Shown here one piece after another: positions 43,629 through 56,214 of a DNA stretch of 64,000 nucleotides. A model generated the notes under the pieces. It had not been told where the DNA came from. It did not search any database and saw nothing but the letters and a program-made list of their open reading frames with translations. Positions within the stretch are counted from its first letter, which is position 1, and each line of letters begins with the position of its first letter. The stretch is from contig OX465580.1 in the NCBI GenBank assembly GCA_950022655.1, forward strand, positions 123,425,016 through 123,489,015, written 5' to 3'. The stretch is from Alentia gelatinosa (lineage: Eukaryota > Annelida > Polychaeta > Phyllodocida > Polynoidae). Position numbers and translations under genes: made by a program.

Positions 43629-44231
43629 CACACTCTCCAATTTCTTCTCCCTCTCCTCCCCTTTCAAGAGGTCACATGCCCTCACTCTCCCTTCCCTTTC
43701 CACCCACCCCTTCTTTAAAAAGAACTAAACTTTTCTCCTAAACTCTCTCTCTCTCCCCTTCGTAGGGACTCAATTTGATATTCAACGAACAACACTGACC
43801 TGGACTACTCCATAAATTACTTCAGTTGTAATCCTTTCTCCAGAAAATATTTTATAAACTCAAATATTGACCACCGACTCTCCGCGTTAGTTATTGTTGT
43901 ACTACGACATTGTTGTTATGATGCTTAGATACAATGTAGCTATGTTTGGTTAAATGTAAATGATTATATTTGGATCACATTCTTTTGACAATGCCTGAAA
44001 ATCCCACAATGTTTTATCGGTTTTTTTGAAACGCCAGATTGGATTACATGGTCCTGTGCAGTGCACTTCCTTGTATTCTGCTGCTTTATACAAAATTCAA
44101 AGGTAACTAATGAAAGTAACTATCAAATCTAGAGTCCACATAACGACAAATGCGTTCCTATATGGAAATCTCGCAGCTAAGAGGGCCCATCAATCCACCT
44201 TGTCAATAATTCATTGGAGATAAGTAGTGCA
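43629..44231. other. Intergenic, CT-rich start
   Basis: CT-rich, pyrimidine-biased stretch to ~43770, then AT-rich sequence with no gene seen. Confidence 0.5.
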
Positions 44232-44639
44232 TTAAATCCAACACAAGCCCGAAGAGCTGATGCTGTGATTCTCCATTAGCTCCATATAATCTAATTTTGA
44301 TACAACTGAGAGTCCTTCAGGGATGTTGTCGTCTCTCATCTCAGACTGCTGCAGGTGTGGAATACATTGGCAGACGTCGTTGTAATCAAAGTATTTCAAC
44401 TTGTTCCCAACTTGATAATTGTGGAAATAGGCTTCATGCTCTCGAAGCTTATTGTGGAACAACTTCTCTTTGCGGACAGTTTCTGCATAGTTAGCCAAAT
44501 TGAGTCTCTCGCAACTTTTGCGGGTTTCCACCTGACGAAGGCAACCCCACTGATGATTCTCACACTGTACAAAGGTCGGTCGGTGGTACTCCTTGTGAAA
44601 AGTCGGTGGCACAAAATCGGTGACATGTACTGCACACAT
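44232..44639 (-). CDS. Unrecognised 135-residue open frame
   Basis: Composition looks protein-like (charged, C/H/W-containing, no low complexity), but I recognise no domain and see no good splice sites or poly(A) signal. It may be an exon or a transposon fragment. The region just to its right carries a dispersed repeat. Confidence 0.25.
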   Translation of the reverse strand: MCAVHVTDFVPPTFHKEYHRPTFVQCENHQWGCLRQVETRKSCERLNLANYAETVRKEKLFHNKLREHEAYFHNYQVGNKLKYFDYNDVCQCIPHLQQSEMRDDNIPEGLSVVSKLDYMELMENHSISSSGLCWI

Positions 44640-44668
44640 TTGTTGTTTCCATTAGCCATTTCAAGGTT

Positions 44669-44790
44669 CACCGATAAATGACTTTGGGTTGTAAACTGCA
44701 GATCACCAATGATTAATTCAACATGGTCTGATTTCGACATTGGGCTTAAAATCAGTCAGTGGTGCCATATTGTGTCAGGAAGGAGAGGGG
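44669..44790. repeat. Dispersed repeat, copy 1
   Basis: Matches 46914-47030 in the same orientation: 'gataaatgact', 'gttgtaaactg', 'gattaattcaac' and 'gtcagtsrgtggtgcca'-like blocks. Confidence 0.75.
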
Positions 44791-45599
44791 CGGTCCATAA
44801 ACCACCCCACCACTTTCCAAAACACCCCCTTTTTCTGTCTTATATAACATAACATAACAGTTATTACATCTTTGACTAAGCTACTGTAATGCACCATTAA
44901 TTTAGTAGGAGATATTACATGAGACAAAACTTCTGATTTCCTAGATCACTGAAAAGCTATTGATACTTCACCATACTTTACTGTAGTGATTGTCATTTTA
45001 GACCAACCAATCATATGAATTGCTGAACATTTGATCAATCTACTCTAGTCTACTCTGGTGGTGCTCCACATCTGCCTCCTCCAAGTATATGATAAAACAC
45101 ATTTATGACCTCAACCTGCCCATGAAATGGGCACTGTACAAACGTTGGCAGGGGGTGCATTTGGGGATTTATCCTAGTGCATAATCATCAACCCCATCAA
45201 CAGACCATTTCCACCTGATGATTGTTCAGCATTTACTTCATTGGTTGGGGAAGCACAATTTCTATCTCACAGAGAAACCTGAAGATAATCCCTTCCAGCT
45301 GAGCTTATATTTTCAATAGACAAACTGCTGGGGTTCCTATATGCATGAATAGAGTTATGGTAGAAATCATCATCACTTAGGGAAAGGCCCTCTTTTTCAT
45401 GGGAGTTGACCACTGGAGAATCGAGAGTGTGAAACTACAGTCTGCTAAAATATCATCTGGTGGTGCCACATTGGTTATTGTTACAGAGAGAATTTTTTCA
45501 ATCCTTTTTTATTCAGATCAAAAGGTAACATTCATCTGCAGTAGGTGTTTTTCTATGTAGCCAGTTGTTATGTTGAATATCATAGTTTAGATCTGGATA
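44791..45599. other. Intergenic, diverged repeat motifs
   Basis: No gene. Contains degenerate 'ggtggtgccacat' motifs related to the repeat at 44669 and 46914. Confidence 0.45.
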
Positions 45600-45950
45600 C
45601 TTTTCGATAACCTGCTTAAAGTTATTTGTTTCCACTATGGATTTCATGGGGCGACTGGTTCCATAATAACATACCTTTATATACAGGTGATGTCTTCAAT
45701 TGTTCAGTACAGCGTTTCTTTACTTTGAGGATGATTTTGCTTCCCTGTCTAGTTCTAGTATCAGTATCAATTACATTATTAGGACCCTTACTCCATTGGG
45801 GAATCAAGGTCGTCCTCTCCTTACCGAAAATGGGTTTATTTTCCAAGTTTTTCATTAGAGATGCTTTTGCTCACCATATTCCTCTTGTTATGCATAAACA
45901 ATTATTTAGAATTATTTGAATATCATGAAATAAAATTTTACAAAAATAAA
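45600..45950 (-). pseudogene. Degenerate LINE 3' end
   Basis: On the - strand the broken frame gives an IQIILNNCL-like block, then TRTRQGSKIILKVKKR and TSPVYKGMLLWNQSPHEI. These are the typical C-terminal blocks of a non-LTR reverse transcriptase. The rest is lost. Confidence 0.65.
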
Positions 45951-46813
45951 AGAAAAAAGGATAATATAACTGGATTCTAGTTTTGTTGATATTATCTGCT
46001 TTCCTTAGGGATCAAATATCTGATATATCTAAGATGTATATAAGAAATCATTGACCTGACCTATTACACCTATTATCTGCCCAAAAGTGTCAAATAGTCA
46101 GTGGGTGGTGCTAGATACCATAATCAGCCAAAGTCAGGTGAAAATGTGATAATAGGCATCTTGAATCCTGAAGTCCTAACTCTCTGCAGTCACACTTAAT
46201 CACTTGTAGTATATACATGTACTGACTTTCCTTGATCTGGACATTCTCCTATTAGGCTGCCTTATTACTTAGGTGTTTTACTATTTCAGTGGATTTGTAT
46301 ATGCAACAGGATATCCATTCATAACCACTTATCATCATACTTTTTGCAACACATTTCCAGCATGGGCAAAGTTGCCTATAAAGTCTCAGAATTAGGTGAC
46401 GCGTGTTCTGTCACATAACTCTGGACACCCTCCCTATGATTTTTGGCCTGTGTCACACTTTTTAATATACCCCTGACCCCCCTAAGTGTGACATAATTTA
46501 TGGACAGCCCCCAAGAAGAATGTCACACAGAGCAAAACTCAACAGGTTCTTTGAATAAATGTTTTAGTACTTCTCGTTGTGTTATACAAGTTAAATGTGA
46601 CCAGTGATGATGTTACATGACACTCATGTTGTCTGTTGGAGTGCCGGGGGGCAACTGCTGTGTGAGGGCTCCGCGCTACTCTCTATCTACCCCAGCGTGG
46701 CTGGAACTACGTCATACATTCCGCAGCCTGCTCACTCTCCGAGCAGGGGTATAACAACAAACACAACCTCAGTTAGAATATTGTTAATACATACCACTGT
46801 GTTACAAGAATCG
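45951..46813. other. Intergenic, no gene recognised
   Basis: Contains a 'gtcagtgggtggtgct' motif near 46095 and a degenerate 'tgtgacataatttatgg' repeat near 46490, but no convincing coding sequence. Confidence 0.45.
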
Positions 46814-47135
46814 TTGACCATTTCTGTTTCCACCTGACCATTACTGCATGGAATGTATATCATTATCGGTTGGCGGTGTTATATGCCATTATCGGTGGTC
46901 ATAATTGGCAGGATAAATGACTTCTGGTTGTAAACTGTAGATCGTCACTGATTAATTCAACCCGGGTCTGATTTCATCAGTGGGCTTAAAGGTCAGTCAG
47001 CAGTGTCATATTGCGTCAAGAGGGAGAGAAAAATCATTGACCATCTCCACCTTACTATTATTGCATGGAATGGGTCATATAATCAGTCGGGGTGCGAAAT
47101 GCTATTATCAGTTGTCATAATCAGCAGGAAATTAT
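46814..47135 (+). repeat. Diverged ~217-base tandem repeat, two copies
   Basis: 46814-46915 and 47030-47135 share 'ttgaccat', 'attgcatggaatg', 'atgc-attatc' and 'gtcataatnngcagga' in order. The dispersed repeat 46914-47030 lies between them. Confidence 0.6.
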
Positions 47136-48750
47136 GTCCAACGATCATGGCATTTAGCACCGCCAACCAATTATGTGAGACTTTTGGTAAGATAATTATC
47201 AGGTAGAAACAAAAAGGGCCAACGATTTTTTTCCTCCAACATTACATCATATCACACCACCGACCGACGTTTTGTTCTATCGAGGAAATGTCAATATGTT
47301 GAATTTATCTGTGGCTTAATTATCTTGAGTGTCAAAAATCGTCGATTACCTCAGTTTTCACCAGACAGCAGCAGCTTTGCTGACCGTCACCGATTATGCG
47401 CACCGATAGTTTTTCAAATAGAACCACCGTCCGATTTTGTACAGGTTGCATATATCAAGTTGGGTTTCGTCGGCTGGTGGAAACGCCACATGAGTCACCT
47501 TACCTTCATCAGATGTGTTTTTATTTGGTTATTATCTATTTGATGTATATGTATCATAGAAACAATAAGAATAATAGAATTAGATATGAGGGTTGTATAG
47601 AAGTTCTATATTCATTGGTATAATTCGAGGGAGAGAGGGTGTCGCCAAACCGCTTTTTTTTCGTCTTGATCGCTTTCTATGATGAGTCCTTTACAAAATT
47701 GGTCCATCGTTGAGTGTCTTCTGCAGAGCATGCCTATATGGTTCTAGGATAATTTGTCCACCGTTTGCTCCCGTGGCAATTACCCCTCCACGATTGCACT
47801 TGTGGACCATTGCCCTCATGGACCATTGCCTCCTATGATAATTGTGTTCTGGACAAGTATCAATTACCCCCAGGGTGATTGTCTCCAAAGGGCATTTGGT
47901 TCTTTCCTCTTGAAAAATCCTCCACAATCATCGCCACCCCCTTAACATGTGCAAAAAACATCTTTATCAGTAAAATTAAAAGTCGAGTTTAAGAATGCAT
48001 TCTCTTATGAATTGTTCTTTATTGTCGATTCATTTGAAACTCAGAATAGTGTTGTCTCACAGGTTTCAACAGAGCCGTTCAATGAAGCTGAAGAGGGTGA
48101 CTTCATATTGCTAAAATTTCAGTTTGCCTCAGCGGCGATTTTTAAGACTTTGATGTCTCTGTACTATAGTTTTCCTGATTTCATTCAATGAAACATTATA
48201 GACAAATGTAATCGCCACAAGTTGCAGCATTCTTCCTACATTCCTAGGTCGCAAGCAAGTACATAAAAGACAAAACAATATGAAGAAGACAATAGACACA
48301 AAATACAGCCAGTGTTTATTAAAGCGTGCTCGCATTCGTATATACATTGCCTAAAGGTTCGATTGTTCACATGGAATTTCAGCTTGCTGCAAAAAAAACC
48401 CCACACTATCCCTTCACTATTTGCGTGCTATTCACTGTGATATTGTAAAGGGACAGAGGGGCCAGTGTCTTAGGATCACTTGAGACGGAAATACCTCATT
48501 GACCTACTGGTGCCTAATATGTTTGGATCCTAACCTCAGGCAGTTTTAGGAAGGGAAAGTTGACTTGGTGTAAGTGGGCTACAGAAGATAATCTATAGAC
48601 TAAATATATATCCAAAATATTTTGATTGTTATTTATTTATAACTACACTTCTCATTCCTCAACGATGAACAGGCCATTTGCTTCTAGTTATGAACACTGT
48701 CCGTGACAGCTCAGTATATTATTTCTTATGATTTATTCCTGTTCTTATGA
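47136..48750. other. Intergenic, no gene recognised
   Basis: Includes an unrecognised 80-residue + strand frame at 47949-48191 (acidic middle, hydrophobic end) for which I have no supporting signal. Confidence 0.45.
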
Positions 48751-49500
48751 GAACAGGATTCTTATTTATATTTGTATTTATATCAGTTCTCCTCTTATAA
48801 AAGCTCTTCTTGTACATGCATTTTCAATAAATTACCATTTGGTATAAATGTTGACGATTTGCTCAATCGATCCCAAATTAAACTTCCTTCGTCTAAGGGT
48901 GAGTTGTTTGGTTTAAATATATATATTTTTTTTTAATTGGAATACAATTTTACTCGCGGATCTAGTATTATGAGATGTAGCCCTGTTTGTCTTTATTCTT
49001 ACTCCAGCATTAGATAATAGGCATCAAGTGTGCAGCACTTCTATAATCTAGCGGTCGAATTTAGCATTTTTCCTACAAATGTCTCCTCTGTTGATCCTTT
49101 GCCATTTTCAGTCCTATTCCAATCTCTAAGCCTTTATCTACTAGTACTTGCAGCTGGTCCTGATGTTTATTCAAGGAATAATATGAAAATGAAGTCATCA
49201 CGTTCTGAAATCGGTATCAATATATGATTCGTTATTTTAGCCCAGCCATTCAAATTAATTGATGTCTAGATTATTTTAGATTCAATTCACATTGGATTTC
49301 TTCAAAGTGGTAATTGAATTTCATGTCGTTGTCTATCATTACTCCTAAGTATTGTTTTAACTATCTACAGCAGGTTGTTCGGTTGTTCCTATATTTATCT
49401 TTGTTGTTCTGTCAAATCTTTTTCGTACTGCTACTCCACTAACCGTCAATCGATTTGATGTTACACACATGCCAATACAAATCAATTCATTTTCCATGAC
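48751..49500 (-). pseudogene. Degenerate LINE reverse transcriptase, 3' part
   Basis: On the - strand broken frames give SNRLTV, then YLGVMIDNDMKFNYHFEEI, then near 48890 SPLDEGSLIWDRLSKS. This is the order of the last blocks of a non-LTR reverse transcriptase, with several stops and frameshifts. Confidence 0.7.
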
Positions 49501-51744
49501 GAATATGTAAATCAATAAATGGATAAATAGAAATCCTTTAAAGTTCTGACCTTCTTTAACTCTGACAGATTCATTTCAATTAATTAAGTATCCCAATCCT
49601 GAGTCCATCTATATCCAGTGACCCATAGATATTCATCGTATTTGTAGGTCTGTCAAACCGGTGCAACCCTGATAACGAAGGGTTCATAACCTTATCGCTA
49701 TTGACACATATTAATGTGGACACAGGACTTGACTACAAAAAGAGACAAGGAATTTATTTACTCTTGTAATCAAGCTACTCAAAATTAATTGCAGAAAATT
49801 CATTCTCTTCATTGAGGTCACGGCCAAGCACATTTGTGTTATGTTTCAATAAAATAAAATGAATATTACGCATTATCATATCAAAAGATCGTATTTTGGT
49901 CTTGAATAAGAGAGAATGTACACAATTGAGCAACTACACCATCAAATATCGACATTCTGGATACTACAAGTAATAGATGATGAAAGGATTTCATTTCTAA
50001 TGATAAAAAGGTGATAAAGTATGATATTAATCAATATTGTAATGAATTGAGTATACTTGCTTTTTATTTCATCCAATTTTATAGTATACATTCATATTGT
50101 GTCTGAAATGACTACTATTATTAGATTCTTTCGATATATCATAAGAAGTATGCAATTGTGATAATAGAATTATCACTTGTGAGATCTTTGAAATATACTG
50201 ATAGGTTTAAACAAGTACAACTCAACAGCTGCCCAGTTCGGTTTAGATGATGGCTTTTTATTAGAACAATGGTACAACGTTTTGGCTGCGTTAGTGGCCT
50301 TTATCTTTGAAATATAGTTATAGCAATTTAAAAGGGAAACAGAAGTTATTCTTATGTGTCTATTATGTGTTTGTGTCCTGTGTTTTTCTGCGTCTGGATA
50401 TAGCTTTATGTGACTCCTACATCTTTTTATAGTCCAACGTCTTTTTTTCCAAGAAAGAAATAATCACTGTAACATAATCGTCTCATCATTGCCGGGGACT
50501 TATGCATAGCTCCCACAGAAGGCAATTGAGGGTAGAGGTAAATTGACTACCGGACAATGTAGACCTCTTCCTAATAACTAGAGTTGCACGATAGCTTCTT
50601 GGAAAATTACGGGTGGGCAAGGTGTTGAAGATCTTTATTTGAGACGGTATCCGAACTATTCAGTATTATGCATCCCTCCCAAAAGGACCAAGGGAGAGAT
50701 TCACTGGCCTCTGAATATTTCTTCCCGAGTTGGTGTTATTGTATTACCTAATCCACATAATGTAACATGTAACATGTCTCATTCTCTGATATTGGTTGTT
50801 TTTAGGTTCTCCGTTGGGTCTGAAATGCATCGTACGAGCATTGACTTGCGGTTCTCCGGTGTATGACCTCCATTCACTAGGTTCGGCTTGTTATAATCCT
50901 TTGCTAGACACCATATACAGCTAAGAGCAAATGGTATGTTCATCATTGATGAATAAGCGTAAATAAACAACCACCAAAAGGTTTGTGCTATATTCAGGCT
51001 ATGGGTAGTTTTCTTTAACCTACTTGCACCCAGTCAACTTGCTATTTCCTAAACTGCCTGTCTAAGATCCAAATATAGCACCAGATTGTGAACGGTTGCA
51101 GCAAGCTCAAAGTCTAGGTGACCTCTCTAACCTTTAAACAGAGTATTTGTATGAGCATGAGGCCCAGGCTCAAAAACTTGCCTTTTTTGTATGGTCTGCT
51201 CGAAATTTAACACCTTCCCAGCTAGAGACAGACCTAACCAGACCCATGTATAAATGGTAAAGTGCCATAAGTGTCATATTCTCTTGCAGAGAAAAGAAAT
51301 CTAATCTGTTATTAATTTTGTATGTCTCTACTCAACTGCGCATTTTGTCTTATGACTCATGTCTGTCCATGCCGAAAACAAAATTTGATACTGTAGGTTT
51401 ATGATCTTACTTTGGTAGAGGGCAATGAGAATTTCAAAATGTCCGCCATTACGCTGTTGTCAGTTAGTGAATAGTTCTGAACACCGAATACCAGCTGGTA
51501 GCCACTTCAGACTGCCGTACAGACTCATTATCTCAAGTCCCCAGAGCAGTATATATAACAATATCTTAACATATAGTACCATCGCTATTACGATGTTGCA
51601 CTACAGTTCTGTGGATGTGTGGTTGGAGGGGAACGAGGCAGGGACGAAATTGCTAGTTGTAGGTCAAAATTGCTTTGACAGCAACCCTTGATTCTATGGT
51701 AGTAGACCTATGAGATGACGATGGTAATGTCGTTCAATATTACA
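49501..51744. other. Intergenic, no gene seen
   Basis: AT-rich, only short frames without family resemblance. Confidence 0.5.
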
Positions 51745-51870
51745 GTTATATAATTTCCGTTCTGGATCACAGTTTCTTTTAGTGCTAAATACTCGTTTTC
51801 AGTGTTTCATTCAGGCAAAAATCTCAAAGATTCAAACACAATTCGACCATGTTGGCCTCCACTCTGGGTA
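51745..51870 (+). repeat. Direct repeat, copy 1
   Basis: Matches 52366-52500: 'ttttagtgctaaatatcg'-like start, then 'ttcaaacanaattc' and 'gcctccactctgg'. Confidence 0.8.
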
Positions 51871-51924
51871 ATGTTAATTAATGCTAGTGGTAAATAATCT
51901 ATATAAGGATACAGCAGAAATAAT

Positions 51925-52090
51925 GTACAGGGTGTCATCCATAAAGTACGTACGCACTGAGGGGGGGTTAGGGGATACAAAATTTCGGAAATTTTGCGTA
52001 TGCTCATTCTTTGTTCTATTGCGTAAATGAACATGGGGGGTGGGAGTGGGGGATAAAATTTCGGAATTTCTGCGAATGAATGGCCCCAAG
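51925..52090. mobile_element. MITE-like relic between the direct repeats
   Basis: Begins 'gtgtcatccataaagtacgtacgc' and ends 'gaatgaatggcccc', with G-rich runs and a repeated 'aaatttcggaa' inside. It resembles the TIR type 'GGGTCATCCATAAAKTACGT' common in animal DNA transposons. Ends are imperfect. Confidence 0.45.
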
Positions 52091-52365
52091 GGAATTTGAG
52101 ACTGAGGTCTAGATGCTGACCTATACATTTCGTACCACCTTCCATATCATTATTTCGACAAAGATTTGCATCCTACTTGGTAAAATAGATCATAGCCCAA
52201 TTAGTTCTCACATATATACTTCTACCACTGTTGAGAGTTAAATGCAGTTCAGACTGTTATCATAAGTTACCGAATCTGAAAATATATTCCGTAGAACTGC
52301 GTTAGATTAAAGTTGTTCAGGGTATCCGCTCCCCACCCTAATGAGAATGAGGTTGTTTCATAAAA

Positions 52366-52500
52366 TGGGAATTGAGACATTTCCGTTGGAGATCACTTAT
52401 TCTTTTAGTGCTAAATATTCGTTTTTAATTTATCATTGTGGCAGAAATCCTAAAGGTTCAAACATAATTCAACCATGTTCGCCTCCACTCTGGATGATGT
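52366..52500 (+). repeat. Direct repeat, copy 2
   Basis: Partner of 51745-51870, about 620 bases further on. Confidence 0.8.
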
Positions 52501-53171
52501 AAATGCGCGTTTAGGATTTAGCCGAGAATCTCTGTTAACTAAGAATCTCTGTTTGACCTGTATGGATCACTCCCAATTATTATCCCCCCCTCTTTTTTCT
52601 TTTTTTTTTACAACGTATGTTTTATAAGTCAAAACATCGTCATTTGTCTAAATAAATTGTTCCTGTTCCGTCCGATCTGTTTCCTGTCAACTCTATTTGT
52701 ATTGTTCCATCAGTTTAAAATCTCCATATAACTCTGTATATGATTACTACCTATGCCTTTCTTTTCATACTGGAAAAGGTTCAAAAGGAGAGAAAAAATA
52801 ATTGCATTAATGCCATGGGTACTCTTTGTAAAAAGAACGACTTGTTACGCTTTACTTTTTCATATATGCAACTATCTTAATATATGCTGCACCATATCCT
52901 ACACCATATATCCAAATCTTTCTAGCTCTGAAATCAAGTAGTATTTATCTCGATGTATGACTGGACAGAGTAATCATTGGGAAATCTGTAATAAAAAAAA
53001 AGGTGAATAAACTCCGGATAACAAACGCACTGTATCAATATAAAAGAACTAAGCTGCTTTATATATAATAGAAAATGAAAATAAATCTCCGTCGGAATCT
53101 CATATTGTAGAAGCCACTATGCAACCCACAGCAGCTACTGCAGAGCGACCTACCACATAAATAGAGTTAAA
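52501..53171. other. Intergenic, no gene seen
   Basis: AT-rich with T-runs near 52590. Confidence 0.5.
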
Positions 53172-53485
53172 GCCCAATGCCCCTCTACCGATTTCGGAAC
53201 ATTCATGTTCCTTTGTCGGCGACAAACGGACGGTAATTTGTCTCAGCCAAGGCATCCTAGCGGAGTCGGCCGTAGTCAGTAGATGTAGGACAGCTAGGCA
53301 AGGGTGAGCTACCAATTAGTGAACCATCTCCTTCAGATGTCCTAATACTAATACCCACCACCCCCTCTCCTCGATGTCCACCGGTCGAGCAAAGGCTTAT
53401 GTAATTTGCCTGCGACAAGTTCACCGACTCCTATACGATATGCAAACTAATCGCTCAATCCTGAATCGGTAGATGGGCATTGGGC
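53172..53485. repeat. 26-base inverted repeat pair
   Basis: 53172-53197 and 53460-53485 are complementary with three mismatches (GCCCAATGCCC and CTACCGAT are the core). They bound ~260 bases with no gene; possibly a relic transposon. Confidence 0.7.
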
Positions 53486-53600
53486 TAAATGCGTGGGTGA
53501 AAACTCGCTATCAAGTCTCCGTTCCCAGACGACGTCAGATGGAGGGGCGGATGATCTTTGCCTACCGGTAATGTGGACGATGCGCACGAGGTATAATAAT

Positions 53601-54506
53601 CCAGGGCCCTGTTTTTCAGTCACGATATCCTCTTTGTAAGATATCTTACAGCTGTCAGTGTACTATAGATAAGACATCTTTGGGGATCGGCCAACGATTA
53701 TCCCTCAAGGGCACTTAGGCTGCAGCTAGGTGTACTATAGTTAAGACATCTTTAGGGTCACGTGGTTCCAAATGTCTTCCAAAGTGTCTTAGACCTAAGA
53801 CATTTATGGACATGTCGTACAGAATGCGCAGCTTCATTTCCCGTGAGAATTAAGCAATGAAATTTTAACACCAGTAAGGGATACATATAACCTATAATCG
53901 TTGTAAATATGGAGAAAATCGGCCAAACCGTTCCGCCGTTATTTGTGTTTGAATTTCGTCATAGCTCTGGTGGCCAGTGTCTATCGGAGAGCATCAGAGC
54001 ACACCTCGCTAATTTATGCGGCGACCTAGACATTGTCCCCAGAGAAATTCAATTCACTTAGTACATTATAGCAGACTTTAGACTCTACATTACACCTGCT
54101 GAAGGCCAAACCATAAAGGCCAAAACGTTATAGATCTAGAAACTGTTTGTTGGTTATGTGAAATTTTTAAATTGAAATTAAAAGAAAAAAGTTAGACATA
54201 AACAGGTATCAAACCCCCAAACCTCACATTCTGAGGCAGGTGTTCTAACCACTTCACCACAAGATTTCCGCTCCTTGGCATAAGCTACCCTGAAGCTGGT
54301 ACTGGGCAGTCTTTGCAGTATAGAACCTGAGACAGTTCTATACTTGTCTTAGACAAGGACATTTTTAGCGGCGATCGAACGTGCAGCGCTGAGACACTGT
54401 CTATAGTACAGCCGCCATTTTGTGTCTTCCAAACAGTCTTCCAATCGCAGAGATGTCTTAGGAGATCGTTGGCCGATTATGTCGTGACTGAAAAACAGGG
54501 CCCTGG
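53601..54506. mobile_element. 906-base DNA transposon relic, perfect 25-bp TIRs
   Basis: 53601-53625 and 54482-54506 are exact inverted copies, starting CCAGGGCCCTGTTTTTCAGT. Further inside are a second inverted match ('gatcggccaacgatta' / 'gatcgttggccgatta') and repeated 'ctatagataagacatcttt'-type blocks. No transposase frame, so it is non-autonomous. The CAGGG terminus resembles hAT elements, but I could not confirm an 8-bp target duplication. Confidence 0.85.
54197..54274 (-). pseudogene. tRNA-like sequence inside the TIR element
   Basis: On the - strand TGGTGAAGTGG fits an A box and GGTTTGATACC fits a B box at tRNA spacing, with a CCTC/GAGG stem between them. Base 33 is not T and the acceptor stem does not pair, so this is a tRNA-derived (SINE-like) core, not a working tRNA. 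Confidence 0.6.
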
Positions 54507-54539
54507 CTAATTGATACAATCAGTGACCAAACTTTGGAC

Positions 54540-54712
54540 TTGAAGTTAGACACACCCAGCGAGAAACTATAATGATCTCCGGAATCGCAAACAAAAGATG
54601 GCATATATATGAGATATTACTTATAGTATCATTTCCCACCGATAATTTAGTATCTCAGAAGCAATAATTAGTTGAATTATAAAATAATAGCTTATATGTA
54701 CGCCATTTTATG
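54540..54712 (+). repeat. Dispersed repeat, uninterrupted copy
   Basis: Matches 59418-59512 plus 59821-59893, where the same sequence is split by an insertion. Confidence 0.75.
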
Positions 54713-55650
54713 CTGTCGTATGCCTTGATCTATTGGCAACGTGGTAGTTGTTGAAAGAAGTTGGATATGATTGTACTCCTGTGTGAATGTTGTGTCTATC
54801 AGCTATATCCTCTAAACAGAAGAGGCTAACAAACCCTACTTTTTTATAGCTGCACATCTATTGTCAGCATGAGAAGCCGATTTTATCTATCTTTTTTTGC
54901 CGATTTTATGATTGATAGATACCATTGTCCTTTTTAATTAATCAATTGAAGCCCATAAAATAATTATGAACTATTCCCATAATACGAGATATGCAAAAAA
55001 TATGAAACATTTAGGCATAACCATCTACTTTTAACGAGAGACTGGACAGAACATATGTCCACATCCAGAAAGAAGGAAAGCCAAACAATGATGTGTTTTT
55101 CTCAAATTGGCTTTGGGGAACAGAAATCCTTCCTCACCCCTGCCATTAGATTCCCCTTTTGGGTGTACAGTGGCAGGGTGTATATCAAAGCTTGATCAGA
55201 TCAACATGTATCCTACTGAATAAATCATCACAGGTCGACTTCTACCGGATGTAGTTTTACGTCCCTCCCCGCAGACCCTTTGTGGAGGGTTCCTCAGCAT
55301 CCGGGGACCTGGAGGTCAGGTGAGGTCATATCAGCGGCTGCAAACTAATATCTCTTCCAATGACAAAAGCTGTGAATGGATTGTGTTATGATTTTCCCAT
55401 GAGATGACCCTTGAAAGGTTCTGTCACTGCATGCAAAAGGAGAACGGATATGCTGTCAAAAAGCCCATTGGAAACCGATCTGCCATTGGCATATTCAGTT
55501 GATACTTCCGATGGGTGGAAGCTTTGACCGAGTTGTGATCAAAGCATGGTAATCAAGATATTTCTCAGAGGACAGAATAGAATCTAATTGTAAAGAAAGT
55601 GATTGTGAATATAACTGAAGGTTTGGCCATAATTCTGGAAGCCAATTGGG
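54713..55650. other. Intergenic, no gene seen
   Basis: No coding or RNA feature recognised. Confidence 0.5.
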
Positions 55651-55654
55651 TTAA

Positions 55655-56210
55655 AGGCCTGTCTCCACTGTCCGACTGGGGAGGCTTGCGATCCTGTACC
55701 TCCAGTCTCAGACTGGAGGTAACGACTTGGCGTACCGCATGTACTTCGGATCGCAAGGTATCATCGATTCTGTGTGGAGACACCCTCGCTTGCGACTGGA
55801 GGGCTTGCGATTCTAGGTCCATAGGGTACGCCTAGACTCAGACTGGGCGTACCAAATATCAAACATGTTTGATATTTTAAAACGCTTGCGATCCAGGGTA
55901 CATGCGGTACCTCCCAGTCTCAGTCGGGAGGGAGAACTGTGCGTTTTGGCGCGTTGCGATCCAGGATGTCCCTCCAGACTTAGACTGGAGGTACCTATGT
56001 ACAGTAGAACCCCGCATAAGCGGACACCCTTCGTTCCGGGCCAAAGTGTCCGCTTACGCGGGGTGTCCGCTTACGCGAGGTTAAAATAAACATCCAATAG
56101 AGGGAACCGTTCCGAGCAAAGGTGTCCGTTAACGCGGGGTGTCCGCTTACGCGGGGTGTCCGTTAGGCGGGGTTCTACTGTACCTAGAATCGCACAGTGG
56201 AGACGGGGCT
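55655..56210. mobile_element. TTAA-type MITE with palindromic sub-repeats
   Basis: Ends AGGCCTGTCTCCACTG and the complement of CAGTGGAGACGGGGCT. It is flanked by TTAA at 55651-55654 and TTAT at 56211-56214, as left by piggyBac-type insertion plus one mutation. The interior has repeated CTTGCGATCC blocks next to palindromes such as TACCTCCAGTC-TCA-GACTGGAGGTA (55697-55721) and a perfect 24-base palindrome at 55854-55877. Confidence 0.75.
56002..56180. mobile_element. pogo/Tigger-like MITE nested in the TTAA element
   Basis: 179 bases with terminal inverted repeats CAGTAGAACCCCGC and a TA duplication at 56000-56001 and 56181-56182, as in Tc1/mariner-superfamily elements. The interior repeats GTGTCCGCTTACGCGGG. 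Confidence 0.88.
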
Positions 56211-56214
56211 TTAT

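Noticed and set aside
54197..54274. Functional tRNA gene
   Set aside because: Acceptor stem does not pair and base 33 is not T; only the A and B boxes are preserved.
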